Below, piece by piece: positions 1 to 24,728 of a stretch of 64,000 bases of DNA. Source of the stretch: Corticium candelabrum. Lineage: Eukaryota > Porifera > Homoscleromorpha > Homosclerophorida > Plakinidae. Under the pieces are notes generated by a model. The model saw only the letters and a list, made by a program, of their open reading frames with translations, was not told where the DNA came from and ran no database searches. The position numbers were made by a program, and so were the translations under genes. The stretch lies in NCBI RefSeq assembly GCF_963422355.1, contig NC_085093.1:3227503-3291502 (forward strand), given 5' to 3'. How positions within the stretch are numbered: the first letter of the stretch is position 1; the number at the start of each line of letters is the position of its first letter.

Positions 1-26
1 TGTCAATAAACCTTCCTCCTTCCTAC

Positions 27-5140
<5,114 letters not shown>

Positions 5141-5427
5141 TTCAAAAAACAATCTTGTCCTTGTCAACAGCCACTATCTCTACACACAAAATAAGAGAAA
5201 TTGCATTTTGCGCATCCATCAGCCGCCTAGATGTTTGTTATACGGGATGTTATTCTAGGTTTGGTCACGTGCTTACCGTTAATGTATTGCATTTCTGCGT
5301 TGACTCGTCGTGTTTCTGTGCTTAGAAGAATACTATCAAGTAGTTTATTAGGTGTATATGATCTATAGTCGAGCTGGTGTTGAACTTGTCTTTATTTCTG
5401 CGCACAGGCGGAAAGATACTTGCAGAC
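5141..5427. promoter_or_regulatory. Shared 5' spacer of TMEM94 and HAGH
   Basis: The two start codons diverge from this 287-bp gap, so both promoters must lie in or next to it. A pyrimidine tract ending in CGCACAG just before the HAGH start looks like a splice acceptor, so HAGH may have an upstream non-coding or leader exon here. No TATA box stands out. Confidence 0.5.
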
Positions 5428-6781
5428 ATGAACGTGCTACCCGTTCCAGCGTTGCAGGATAACTACATGTATCTGGTGATTGACGAGAAATCGAAAGAGG
5501 CAGCTGCAGTCGACCCTGCAGAACCAGACAAAGTATGAATTTTTGTTGAATCTCGGATACCCGGCGTATCATTATTAATGAATTAATTAATTATTTATTA
5601 TTATTTGGAGTAGTCAATAATTATTGTTTACATGTGCACTTAGTTGTTGAAGGAAGCAGAGAAACAAGGAGTGACAGTGACCAGCGTTTTGACTACTCAC
5701 CATCATTGGCAATTATATGCTCACTTACTTGTTGCATTCACTATAGTCACTGACCAGTGTGTATGTTTGATTATCCAGGGATCATTCTTCTGGCAATGAG
5801 AAGATAGTCGAGCTGTTGGGTAAGAAACTGGTTGTTTATGGTGGTGACGAACGAATCCCAGCTATGACTAAGAAAGTGACTCATGGTGATGAATTTAAGG
5901 TACACACATACATGCATGCCAAGAGAACTTATTACGATTCACATTATTGTCTCAAAATGGACTTATAGCTTAATTGTCACCGTGGTTTGTCTATAGATTG
6001 GAAGTTTGCATGTGAGGGCACTGTTTACACCATGTCACACATCTGGTCATATCTGCTACCATGTTACATCTGATGAGGATGCTGCTGGAGCTGTATTCAC
6101 TGGTACAAACGTATCATCCACATGCTGCTGCCTTGTCTTATCATTGCATGTCATATATAGGTGATACTCTGTTTGTTGGAAGCTGTGGCAAGTTCTTCGA
6201 AGGTACTGGAAAGCAGATGTATACGGCTTTGTATGATGTATTGGCTAAACTACGACAAGAAACAGTGAGTAAGCTATCCAGCATGATCACAGACATGTTA
6301 CACGAGTTTGTTTATAGAAAGTGTACTGTGGTCATGAGTATGGGTTGACATGTCTGAAGTATTGTGTGCATGTCGACCCAACTAATCATCAAGCCAGTGA
6401 GAAGTTCGCATGGGTCCAGGTCCTCTCCTGGTTGCTAGTGAACGTGGATTGTGTGTGAAAGTTCAATTTTAATTTGTAGGAACAAAGGAAAAACAACTTG
6501 CCAACAGTGCCATCAACCATTGGTGACGAACTGTCATACAATCCATTCTTGAGAGTTCAGTAAGCACTGTATATACATAAAATAGAAACATGGAAATATC
6601 TTAATGGTCTAGTATGGTATCAGATGCTTCCTAGAACCTGACAATATGGCCATAAGGATCTAATAACAAGTTTTTGTTCGTCTGCAGTACTGATGTTATG
6701 AAGAAGTTTACTGGAGAAACCGATCCAGTCAAGGTTATGCAGAAGGCCAGGGAAATGAGAAACTCGTGGAAGCCCACATAG
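5428..6781 (+). CDS. HAGH: Hydroxyacylglutathione hydrolase (glyoxalase II)
   Basis: Hydrolyses S-lactoylglutathione to D-lactate and glutathione, the second step of methylglyoxal detoxification. Exons: 5428-5532, 5644-5708, 5779-5899, 5997-6102, 6161-6264, 6318-6413, 6480-6559, 6688-6781. The protein begins [17 protein letters not shown], like the cytosolic human form. The metallo-beta-lactamase motif THHHWDHSSGN, the CHTSGHICY loop, the [17 protein letters not shown] metal-bridging Asp region and YCGHEY are all present, so it should be catalytically competent. The C-terminus ([20 protein letters not shown]) matches the family's substrate-binding helices. Intron 2 appears to be GC-AG: the HHW/DH junction only reads correctly if the intron starts GCAATT at 5709. 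A mitochondrial leader would need an upstream exon that I cannot place. It converges on U2AF2, 223 bp away. Confidence 0.96.
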
Positions 6782-7003
6782 CAAGACTGCCATAACATGT
6801 CAAACGTTTTCATCCAATTCTCGGTTGCATAGCGACACGCCCATTGCATATAATAAAGTGTCAGTGTTCAATGCTGTTTGCTTATAAGAATCTGCAATAC
6901 CGTGTGTACTTTTGCCTCCTACAATCATGGTACGTACATGCAAACCTACCAAGACACACTGCATGCAATACACTCTATATACTGACACGACAATCATGCA
7001 TCA

Positions 7004-15644
<8,641 letters not shown>

Positions 15645-16191
15645 TGTTCAGAGAGATGACGTCACGAGCACGACGTCCCGTATTGTCCTAGAAACAGTTA
15701 AATTTTCAAAACCTAAGAAACGAGTTGTCAGTGTAAAGTCATAAAATTACTTGTTAGACAGTAGTTGTATGCTTCTAAATCCGTCCGTGAGCGCTTGTTT
15801 TACTTTTATTATTTAATTTTTTATTACGTTAATTAATTAATATCAACTTCTAATTCACAAAATGTGTAAGTCGTATATAAACTTGGTATAGTTCAAGTAT
15901 GCAACAAGAATATTACAACAATATTACAACAAAGTCTAAATTAATTAAATAAAATTTAGTCTAATTGTAAAAACAAGGCCCACAAGCTAAAACATTAGCG
16001 TGCGTGATCCTATCAAACAACCATTTTATAACTTAATTATTAATTGTACCTTGCAAAATGTATTTACTGTACACTGTGTACGCATTATCAGAATTTAATT
16101 AGTTAATTAATAAAAAGTATGGCTTTCTATGTGCTCGCGCAGCTCAGCGTTTAGTGCAAGGCCTCAAGGTAATACATACGGGAGGTTATTG
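15645..16191. promoter_or_regulatory. Bidirectional spacer of U2AF2 and ANKRD40
   Basis: 547 bp between divergent start codons. The half near U2AF2 is GC-richer and holds TGACGTCA-like CRE core sequence around 15657 (GATGACGTCACGA). The half near ANKRD40 is strongly AT-rich with TTAATTAA runs. I infer that both promoters lie here. Confidence 0.5.
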
Positions 16192-18405
16192 ATGGATCGA
16201 GTGTTGGCAGCTGAAGAGGATCTGCGAGAGGCAGCATGTAATGGGGATGAAGAGGGAGTACACGCACTACTTCAGAGTGGTGTGCTAGTAAACTGCAGGC
16301 ACAGGATCAATGGCTGGTGAGAAAGGACTCTCTGCAGTGTGACTCGTTGTTATCAACTCTTGCAGATCAAAAATGTAGTAAATAGAATGTAGGTAGTAAA
16401 ACTAATTAATCAAAATGTTCAATTTATCGTATAAATTGTTCTCATTTTTTCTCGGTGTTGTAACTGTTCGTTATATTAGAGGATATCCAAAATCTTGAGA
16501 AAAGTGAAATCAGGGCAGTCAGCTATGTACTTTTGCCAGCAGCGTATTGGAAACTTCTGGCTTAGGGGTGGCTTATTAATAAGTATAATAAGTATGCAAT
16601 ATAAAGTTTCTCTGATGAGTCCTGATGATGGGGTGTGAGCATAATTTGGTAGTGAGCATAGGTTAAGGCTGTTTGGAAACATTTAAGAAGTTTGAGTATG
16701 TTTAAGGCCTGTCCACATTGGCAACTGGATCACGATCCGATTGCGATCAACCACAGCCCTGTCCACGCTGGCAACTGGATTGCAATCCGATTGTGATAAA
16801 TCCAATCCACATTGGATTGCGATCAGTTGAATACAATTAGAAAATAGTAGGCATTACCTTCACGTGCGCTATGAGTGTAGTCGAAACTTCTAACCCCCTC
16901 ACTTTTCTTTGTTCTCGCTCAATTTGAATTACCTTACATTGCTGTATCAACGCTTTCCACAAGCAAAGAACCTACACGTACACATGGTTGTCAGTCACGT
17001 GATACCAAAAAAGATGCAACGGTATCGTTTTCAAAGTGCACTGTACGTGCATCGAAATCAGCGAATTTCTACTTACTGCAGAAATAGCCTAAATGCATTC
17101 ACAGTTATTGAATGCCTTATATTATACAAGATAATTTGCAGGTTTGGTGAATACTGTATCTTTCAATAAGTTGTATTAGAATACTTCAAAGCAACGATTT
17201 TGCCATAACAAGCATAGTTTTCAAATTCTAACTTATGCTACAGTAATATGCATGTAGTACTATGAAGTTCATTTTGTGCATCATACATGTCAATGTACTA
17301 ATTGAATGTAAGACTAATGTAGCACTTTGATGGGAAAATATGTAAGAACCATTGCCTTATGGAACTGTTCTCTATGCTGGGCATTAGCTGTAGCTACATG
17401 ATATTATAGGACTCCTTTACACTGGGCTGCCAGACGAGGGTATTCAAACATTGTTTCATTGCTGTTGGAGTATGGTGCTGAAAAAGAAGTACCGAACAGC
17501 AAAGGTGAATTTGCAGCCGACGTTGCAGCAACCAAAGAAATTGCCACAATTCTTGGAGGTCAGTTGATGCCGTGAACAGCTGTGTTCATATGTGACACAT
17601 ATTGCATGGCTGTGTAGATGGCGTTGCATCACCATCCAACCCGGATTTACCATTCATTCCTAACTATCTTGCTCACCCTGTTTTTATTCATGCACGACCA
17701 CCAACTTCTCTCTTCAATCAAGATCAGAACATGCCAAAAGTGAGACGATTGGATTCGTCACTAAACAGTACAACCTACGGATCAGAAAGGGTTGAGGCGT
17801 CACAGACATCTCTTGTGTCATTAGTAAAACCTGAAGAAAAAAAGTCTTCTCTGTCTGTGTCTTTGGACCAGGCAGTATTGGCAGTTAATGGGGCAGTGCA
17901 GTCTTTACAGAATCTAGCGCAGCATCTCTCACTGGTTGCTAGTCACCTTCAGAATCAAGAGTTACAGTTGCAGTCGAGTGCAGAACAAAACAAACTGCCC
18001 ATGTCAGTAGCAGGAGCCAGCAGAGGTAAACGAGGAACATTTACATAACCATATACCCCACATGAGTATGGAGTAATGAGTGTGACTTCATTGACGCAAC
18101 ATGTCTATAATTAATCACTATGTGCATTCCATGCATTCTTCTCTTTTCTAGGTTCTGTTTTGCTAAAAATTCGAAAACATTTTCACGGTCAATCGGATTT
18201 AGACTTTGTTGACATCATAGTGGATCTGGCAAACATGTCCTACCAGCAACTTGTGAGCAGATGTTGTACTGAATTGGGCGTGGCAGTATCAAACTTTTCG
18301 AAACTAAGAAAACTGCCCAACACTGTAGTGAGAAAGGATGAAGACGTCAGACGACTGCAAGACCAAGATGAACTAGAACTGGTCACATTAAAGTTTGTTG
18401 AGTGA
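16192..18405 (+). CDS. ANKRD40: Ankyrin repeat domain-containing protein 40
   Basis: Four coding exons: 16192-16316, 17410-17558, 17618-18025, 18152-18405. The N-terminus has two to three ankyrin units (LREAACNGDEEGVHALLQSG; then TPLHWAARRGY and IVSLLLEYGAEKE). A Ser-rich middle follows, containing the family signature LPFIPNYLAHPVF. The C-terminal ubiquitin-like fold carries LPNTVVRKDEDVRRLQDQDE, almost the vertebrate ANKRD40 sequence. The cellular role is poorly known. The Met at 16192 was preferred over one at 16129 because it gives the family's usual spacing before the first repeat. A compact CLGVAV-type C-terminal core suggests an intact gene. Confidence 0.95.
16705..16830. repeat. Direct repeat of a CTGTCCAC...GGCAACTGGAT unit
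   Basis: Two tandem copies of a roughly 45-bp unit (CTGTCCACATTGGCAACTGG then CTGTCCACGCTGGCAACTGG), followed by an inverted partial copy. They look like stacked ends of a MITE whose other end is missing. They lie in ANKRD40 intron 1. Confidence 0.6.
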
Positions 18406-19143
18406 CTGTTGGACGCTGTGGGATGTGATACTGTAGAACTCTTAGCATTTTAGTGGTGTACCCAAATGACTCACAGCATATGCGGGTGGTACAGTAATAG
18501 AACGGTCATGTTCAACTCTGATCTGGTGTCAAGGAATTTGTACAATTGTTGTTACGCAATGTTGGGGCGGTGCAACGTCGGGGCGGTGCAACGTCGGGGC
18601 GGTACACCGTGTGCTAAGTTTATCCTTCCTGTCCAGTACAAACTGCACCCGTGCAATGCCGAAAGGAACGTCCATTCATGCGTGGCCCTCTACATTGTCT
18701 GCAAGTGTGCTAGGCCAGAAATCAAGCACCTAGTAGGGTTTCGACACCCCAATTCCTTAACACTGTGTGTGTACTATGGAAACTATTTGCGCTAACGTTT
18801 CTGACGTCAAGACATGCTGAGGAGTACGTGCATGTAAATACAGAAATTAACACACGTACACTAGCGTGACGTTTGTGGCCGTCGTCGTTTGTGTGTGATT
18901 TCTCGATGGATAATTGTGTTTCTGTAACGGGCGTTCTGCGCCGTAATGCGTAAAGAAAGTGAAGCAAGTGACTGCCGCTTGCCGCTCTAGTCCCTTGAGG
19001 GTACTCATTAGAAGACACGTGATGTGTACTCGGAGTAGGCATGTGACGCGTCTCAATACCCTACGATATCGCCGTCTTGCATCAGTCTGCTGACACTACA
19101 CCACTGCAGTACTTCTAGTGCTTTATTTTCGAGAGTTCGAGAC
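18406..19143. other. Intergenic; short GC-rich tandem repeat
   Basis: No gene seen. At about 18560-18608 a 16-bp unit (GGGGCGGTGCAACGTC) is repeated about three times, the last copy diverged. The rest is unique sequence, and its right part presumably holds the promoter of the following gene. Confidence 0.7.
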
Positions 19144-19935
19144 ATGGACAGAACCAAGCGTAGAGAGGAGAGAACTAGGACTAGACCGGAGAGCAGCATC
19201 GTAGGCGTCTATCACTCGCGTGGATCTCCACCGGTCATTTCTGCCTCTCTGTCTGCATCGGTACCGGTACAACAAGAGCGAACAATTGCTACCCCTTTGC
19301 CTGTAGCCAGCCGCCTGATTTGTCGGCGAACGGCATCGCTAGAGATTCGTCAAGACGGTGATACCGCGAATGCCAAAAAGGATGCTCTTGCTATACCACC
19401 ACCACCACTGCGCAGATATTCGGACGACAGCATCCCTTCAAATCTGATTCATTCTAGTTCAAGACTGACTCATTCTGAGCATCGAAATAGTCCTCCGACT
19501 ACTTCTTGCATTCGAAGAAAGTTGAAGTCAAACGAAGAATCCATTCACTTGCTTCCTCTCACTTGCGGAGGAATGACCGGAAGTCATTTTACCGGTACCG
19601 GCGACTCAAATGGACAACTATCACGTTCGCATCTAAAAGGCTGGCAACAATTGGAACAAGAACGGCCAAGATTTCGACTAACGCCATTGGAGACGAAGCA
19701 ATACTGCCACACAGGGCAGGGAGGTAGTCGCAAATACGGACAACAAGCGGGAACAGGCGGTCAGACGAGCAGTTCCAGTTCGGAGTCTAACACTACTGTC
19801 CTACAGTTGCCTAAACTTTGGGACCCTACTGCGAGAAAACTGTCCAAGTCCGTCATGGATTTCAAGAAGTACTGCGGATGTTCAGAAAATATTTGTGCGC
19901 TGAACTCAAAGCTAGACGACCTGCTGCATAACTAA
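19144..19935 (+). CDS. Uncharacterised single-exon protein, PKLW motif (copy 1)
   Basis: An open frame of 263 residues with no recognised domain. The sequence is basic and Ser/Thr/Pro-rich, so probably disordered, with a IPPPPLRRY segment near residue 84. Two C-terminal blocks stand out: LKGWQQLEQERPRFRLTPLE (about 163-182) and LPKLWDPTARKLSKSV (about 222-237), followed by a short Cys-containing tail (YCGCSENIC). Both blocks recur in the same order in the gene at 24249-24728, which argues that this is a real coding frame and not chance. No signal peptide or membrane helix is visible. The function is unknown; I infer a short linear-motif protein. Confidence 0.6.
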   Translation: MDRTKRREERTRTRPESSIVGVYHSRGSPPVISASLSASVPVQQERTIATPLPVASRLICRRTASLEIRQDGDTANAKKDALAIPPPPLRRYSDDSIPSNLIHSSSRLTHSEHRNSPPTTSCIRRKLKSNEESIHLLPLTCGGMTGSHFTGTGDSNGQLSRSHLKGWQQLEQERPRFRLTPLETKQYCHTGQGGSRKYGQQAGTGGQTSSSSSESNTTVLQLPKLWDPTARKLSKSVMDFKKYCGCSENICALNSKLDDLLHN

Positions 19936-20660
19936 TGTACATGCATGCTTGTTTCTGCTATAGAGTAAATGTAGAACTCTATTGTAGATAATGTCAGATA
20001 ATGTGGTGCTTGAATTGTAAGTAATCTGCATGGCCAGCCACGTAAACCATGCAGCTATCTAGGCTTTATAAAATGTTTATCAAAGATAAGTTGAATTACG
20101 CAACAATTCAATTCTATACCGCCACATTATTTTCGTCCTTTCACAACGTTGTATTGCATGGGTTACTTTCTACGCCTAATCTAATCTGCGACTGTTGCAA
20201 AATTCGGTAAAAATAGCAAGTGCTTACTGAAAGAGAATGTCGTAGCGACGTAAATTCCCACAATGATATACTGCAGACACTCACCCCTAACAACGTTTCG
20301 AAGGCTTGACTTAGCTAATCAGACTAGTAATTCTTGACGCTACTGTTGTGACGTGCCTAGCAGCAGCTACTAGAAAGTCCATTCGATTGTTTTTCAACGT
20401 TTTTTCGTTCATATCTAGACCGGCCGAACTATGTAGTGTGTGGATAAGTACAAAAATATCAGTTAACTAATTAATTAAAATCTAATAATTATGAGTACTT
20501 CTGAAGCAGGGTTTGCTTCCGGTACTTGTAATAGACTTTACAAACCAGACTGATCTGGTTGAGCACGACAATGATAAAAAGTGGGCGTGTACGCCCCTGT
20601 TCAATTTCCCGTATACCACGATAACACCGCCCACGGCGGCGCGAAGGTCTGGTACGAGGC
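19936..20660. other. Intergenic, no gene seen
   Basis: AT-rich unique sequence after the PKLW gene. No conserved frame, repeat array or RNA gene was recognised. Confidence 0.6.
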
Positions 20661-20663
20661 TAA

Positions 20664-21231
20664 AGGCTGGTTCACAATAGACGCACTCATGTTCACAATA
20701 TGCATGCGCTGCGATCCGATCCGACGGTGTGCGCCAACATCAAAGGATGCCGCCGTCGGAGCGCAGTGGCGCAGAGCGGAGCGCAACAATAGGATCAGCT
20801 CTATTTCGATGCGCTCGACCGGAAACGTCGTACGCCAAACAGGAAATGTAATTTACAGTTCTCCAATCACCGCACATGTTTAATTGGTCACGAGATGTAG
20901 AGTGCTATGTCCGGGAATTCAAGTCAAGGGCACGTGCCATGGACAGCAAAGAAGATCTCGCGTACCCTCACACGTCGACGGTTCTTTGCCTTGTTGCTGC
21001 GATATCGCCGCAAAAGGCACAACAGAAGCAACTGTTTCTTTGCAATAATAGACATATTGTGATAGTCACGTGGCTATATATTGTCATGTGACAATTAGTA
21101 CGTAATCTAATTATAGTCATCAGAGCGCAGCTCACACACGCGCTCCGTCATATTGTGAACAGCGATCCGCTGCGCCGCGCGCGGATCGGATGCATATTGT
21201 GAACGTGCATACGTCTATTGTGAACCAGCCT
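20664..21231. mobile_element. 568-bp MITE, AGGCTGGTTCACAAT termini, TAA TSD
   Basis: The ends AGGCTGGTTCACAATAGACG and its inverted partner are flanked by TAA on both sides (20661-20663, 21232-21234), as expected for PIF/Harbinger. A second, inner inverted block (CACAATATGCAT, GCGATCCGATCCG) repeats the terminal theme. The element at 54450-54624 belongs to the same group. No transposase is encoded. Confidence 0.88.
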
Positions 21232-21234
21232 TAA

Positions 21235-22117
21235 CCCATAAGTAACCCATGTGGGATCGAGTTCAAATTGCCCTGTTCAGCGGCGTAGCAGGGGCGTAGT
21301 CTGGCATGGGCTAGACCGGGCTAAAGACGTGGTCATAAAAATTGTGTAAATATACGTGTGAGGACCAAAGCTGTTTATAGTCTATACACCGCCCTTTTTC
21401 AGTCTGGATCTGGATCTGCCACTGATTCTACCATATCAGCTAATAAAGTGGGCGCGTCCAGAAAATTGGGCGTGTTCATAAAACTGGGCGTGTTCATAAA
21501 ACTGGGCGTGTCACATAGCATCGCGCCTCTCATTTCTAGAGGTCACGTTACGCCCTTGGCCGCGTAGAAACCTAGATTTGGTTGAGGGGGCACACATTTG
21601 CCTAGCTGTGGCTCAGCAAACAAGGCTAGCTAGATGTGTTAGTAATTATTCATACACATGCATGCTGTCACAGCAATACTAAAACATCTAGCAATAACGC
21701 TATAGGGCCTAATTCAGTATGTCATGTCAATATCAGTTTCTACGTCTGTCACCTAAAAATATTAGCAGGTCACTCGACAGGTACTGTACACGACTAAACT
21801 TGAATACATCCTAGCCAAAATCAAACTTAGCTAGGCCTTAGGCCCCCTCGGCCCCCTGCCACCTATAGACGCCTATTCTGTTAGTTTAGTATTTAAAAGA
21901 AGAAGGTTCTCTCGTTTCTTTTGCTACTACTAAATTTAGGCACCTAGATAACAAAATCAAGCATGTTAGACAAAGGTTGAAGAACACAGACTGAGCTAAG
22001 TAGTACATACAGCTATTGGGCAGTAAATGACCACAAATCAGAAGCTAAAAACAGTAACTACCGTGCGCTCATACTGGAGTCAGATACAACAGCACTTTAT
22101 AATGTCATTTTTTGCCA
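21235..22117. other. Intergenic with short tandem repeat
   Basis: At about 21464-21512 an 18-bp unit (AAAACTGGGCGTGTTCAT) is repeated nearly three times, each copy ending in GGGCGTGT. Otherwise this is unique AT-rich DNA with no gene seen. Confidence 0.65.
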
Positions 22118-23104
22118 TCAAAGTAAATACATCAACAGAAGACTTGGTAAAAGAAACATTTCAATCTGGATAAGCTTCAGAGCACCCGAACGTGTTGGAG
22201 TGAGTGTTGGAATGAGTGGAGTTGCCACGGTGACGTTGCAAAGGCGTCCCAACTTCTGGAAGGTAGCCGGTACAGCCATACGCATACAACTTGAATCATC
22301 AGGTTTGCAAGTGCACAACGGCAATTGAGCTCCAATCTGATCACTAAGAACGTTGATAAGTGACGTCTTACAGTCTGCCGTACACATTGATTGAGAGGTT
22401 GTGCAGTTAACTTTAACGTAAGAATACTCCACGTTGCAAGAAGAAGAACCAGAGCATCGATCAACCACTCGAAGGCAATTGTCAGCAGAAACAGTAGGCG
22501 TGACAGTGGGAGGTACATCTGTGTGAAGAACGCCCGTCACCACGGGAGGCACGACAGTAGCATCCAAACAGACAGAGCGAAAGACAGACTCGAATTGCTT
22601 GCAAGCTAAATCGTCAATACCGCAATTACACATCACTCTGCCTTTGCCAATCGGGTTAGCAAGCAATTCTGTCAAGCTGTTTCGACAAGCTTGAGTACAA
22701 TTGGGCGGGGTTCTAAGGATACCGTTCGTGCAGTTGCCGTCCAAATTTCGCTGGAGCAGCTTGCACGAATCGTCTGAGTCACAACCACTTTTCACATCCG
22801 CGCATTTGCTACAACTTTCTCGCAAAGAGCTGCAAAATGCGTCATTTCCACAGTCACAGTCACGAAGTCGTCGTCCAATCGAATCTTCCAGTAGATTGTT
22901 GTAATAGCTGCCGACGCAGCTCACAGAACAAGTATTGTTGTAAATGAGTGCGCAATCTTGGACCACCCGAGTAAGCGTCGTGTTGCAAGTTAAGTTGGCT
23001 CTGCATTCCGTAGTCGGTATCGAACAGGACTCGATGACATCTGTTGCTCTAGCAAATTCAGAAAAGAATCGAGAGGCGACGAGAAAAGCCAGGACGTACA
23101 ACAT
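22118..23104 (-). CDS. GDNF-receptor/GAS1-like Cys-rich GPI-anchored protein
   Basis: A single-exon frame of 328 residues. A signal peptide (about 1-20, MLYVLAFLVASRFFSEFARA) precedes three Cys-rich modules (about 27-100, 104-180 and 209-290). Each module has the spacing of a GDNF/GAS1 domain and ends in a short C-x-C tail such as RDCDCGNDAFC, VMCNCGIDDLAC and PLCTCKPDDSSC. A Thr/Pro-rich linker (PPVVTGVLHTDVPPTVTPTV) separates modules two and three. Many N-x-S/T sites and a hydrophobic C-terminus (MFLLPSLLLMYLL) after a Ser-Gly pair suggest a GPI-anchored surface protein. GFR-alpha proteins bind GDNF ligands with RET, but ligand and partner here are unknown. Assignment rests on cysteine pattern only. 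Confidence 0.72.
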   Translation of the reverse strand: MLYVLAFLVASRFFSEFARATDVIESCSIPTTECRANLTCNTTLTRVVQDCALIYNNTCSVSCVGSYYNNLLEDSIGRRLRDCDCGNDAFCSSLRESCSKCADVKSGCDSDDSCKLLQRNLDGNCTNGILRTPPNCTQACRNSLTELLANPIGKGRVMCNCGIDDLACKQFESVFRSVCLDATVVPPVVTGVLHTDVPPTVTPTVSADNCLRVVDRCSGSSSCNVEYSYVKVNCTTSQSMCTADCKTSLINVLSDQIGAQLPLCTCKPDDSSCMRMAVPATFQKLGRLCNVTVATPLIPTLTPTRSGALKLIQIEMFLLPSLLLMYLL

Positions 23105-24248
23105 CGTGAAATGCGGTAATCACAACCTGAAACTAATATTGTGTAATGTAGGAGTGAAATGGGTGAGTACGCTATTTGTAGCACTGCATGCCTACATATA
23201 ATTAACTCGGTCAAGCCCCAAACTTTTGAATTGTCATACGGGCATCGGACAAAACTGAAAACAGGTTTATCCGAGAGTTTGGGGTGTCTTATTATGCCCG
23301 AAGAGTCTAGATGCTGGAATTGCGTTAATTAATTAATTAACTTAAATAATTGGCCCGGGCAAAGAACGGGTTACTTGGCTAGTACACTGTACTGTAATAT
23401 CATTGGGACGCGTTGCAAGTTTTCGCACAACTTGAAGCTGATCGAATTCTATTCTGTATTTCGAAAACGCTCAAACTGAGTTAGCTACTAAAATAAAATT
23501 CATGACTGCTAGCCTAGCAGGTTTAGAAACAGCACTGACCTAGTAAAGAGTCCGCTAGACTGTACAAAAAAACATCACCCCAAAAATGTAATGTTGATAA
23601 TTGATTTTAATTAAGATCGCCTTGTTAACATAAGCGTTTGTTATTAATAGTTGATGAAATTGATGAATGATCTATGATATCACGTTTCCCAGTTTGAACG
23701 CGGGATGTCCCATTCTACGCAACGTCAACGAAACAGACCCATCTCTAGAGGTTCGGCAACATTTACCGATACACTAGCAGAATTTAATTAATATGACCTA
23801 TGAAAACAAAATCATCAATAGTTGCAAAAGAGAAACGAACTGAGCAAGAAAAACTATAGTGACAATTAGCGTTTAGCAGCAAACCCTTTCCACTAGAGAC
23901 AGACCTAGGCAATAGACTCTATGTATACGCCTCATCTTATTGAGCATGACTCGCTGTTTGTCTAGACCTTTTAGCAACTAGTGCCATCAAACCAAATTCA
24001 TTGCGCTCTTGTCTACAATCATAGGTGCCAGCATTCCCTATTCTGAAGCTCACGTGATCTCGGGGACTGGGACTGCATGGAGCTCGCCAAAGTCTCCCAA
24101 GTTACTAGGGTCATCGGTCCCTTCAGACCCTTGGCAATAAAACAGAAAGGACTACATAATATCAGCCTACATAACGCAACGTTTCATCCAGATCTGTCTT
24201 CAGTTCTAAATATTCACTCGCAGACTACCGTCAACCTTCAGTCGGCTA
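23105..24248. other. Intergenic with a Helitron-like 3' terminus
   Basis: At 23351-23382 the sequence GGCCCGGGCAAAGAACGGG, then TTACTTGGCTAG followed by T, matches a Helitron 3' end (a CCCG...CGGG pairing, then CTAG before T) and is nearly identical to the end at 57199. No helicase remnant was found next to it. The rest shows no gene. Confidence 0.55.
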
Positions 24249-24728
24249 ATGTCGTTGTTTGTGGACAGCAGGACGCGTTCTACAGTCTCCACAACGGCTT
24301 TCGCAATCGAGAAACGCTCCAGAGCCTTTCAAAAGAAATCTGCATACCAAGAGGAAAAGATACTACCCGCTAACGTGCATAAAGACCGCAGGACGAAGAA
24401 GACGGTCGTTTCAAGCCAGAAAATTGAGCTTCCTCCGATTTCAGACAAGTACACTAGAACACCTGACCATTGCCACAATATTTCAACGTTAGACCATGAA
24501 CAGCAAACTCTTTCTAAAACCTGGAAAGCATGGAAAGAGCAGAAGCCGCGAAGAAAGCTCGAGCCAATTACCAAGAACAGACAAAATACACAATTAGCAG
24601 CTCAAAGACTTGTGGAAAATGGAAGTTCAGATATGAATGAATTTGTCGCTCTTTCTATTCCAAAACTCTGGCATTGGAAATCTAGACTGTTATCTAAATC
24701 ATTCTCATATTTGCCGCAACTCTACTAA
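24249..24728 (+). CDS. Uncharacterised PKLW-motif protein (copy 2)
   Basis: A frame of 159 residues, basic and without recognised domains. LSKTWKAWKEQKPRRKLEPI (about 101-120) and LSIPKLWHWKSRLLSKSF (about 136-153) align with the two C-terminal blocks of the 19144-19935 protein in the same order and with similar spacing, so I infer paralogy. Here the protein stops soon after the PKLW block, lacking the Cys tail of copy 1. The true 5' end is uncertain: an overlapping frame from 24077 might contribute through an unseen intron. The function is unknown. Confidence 0.5.
   Translation: MSLFVDSRTRSTVSTTAFAIEKRSRAFQKKSAYQEEKILPANVHKDRRTKKTVVSSQKIELPPISDKYTRTPDHCHNISTLDHEQQTLSKTWKAWKEQKPRRKLEPITKNRQNTQLAAQRLVENGSSDMNEFVALSIPKLWHWKSRLLSKSFSYLPQLY

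Noticed and set aside
5141-5167. TMEM94 start upstream at 5167
   Set aside because: That codon is TTG. A nuclear animal gene should start at ATG, and the Met at 5140 fits.
20581-20883. 100-codon frame over the 20.6-21.2 kb element
   Set aside because: It crosses the end of an inverted-repeat MITE and has no domain.
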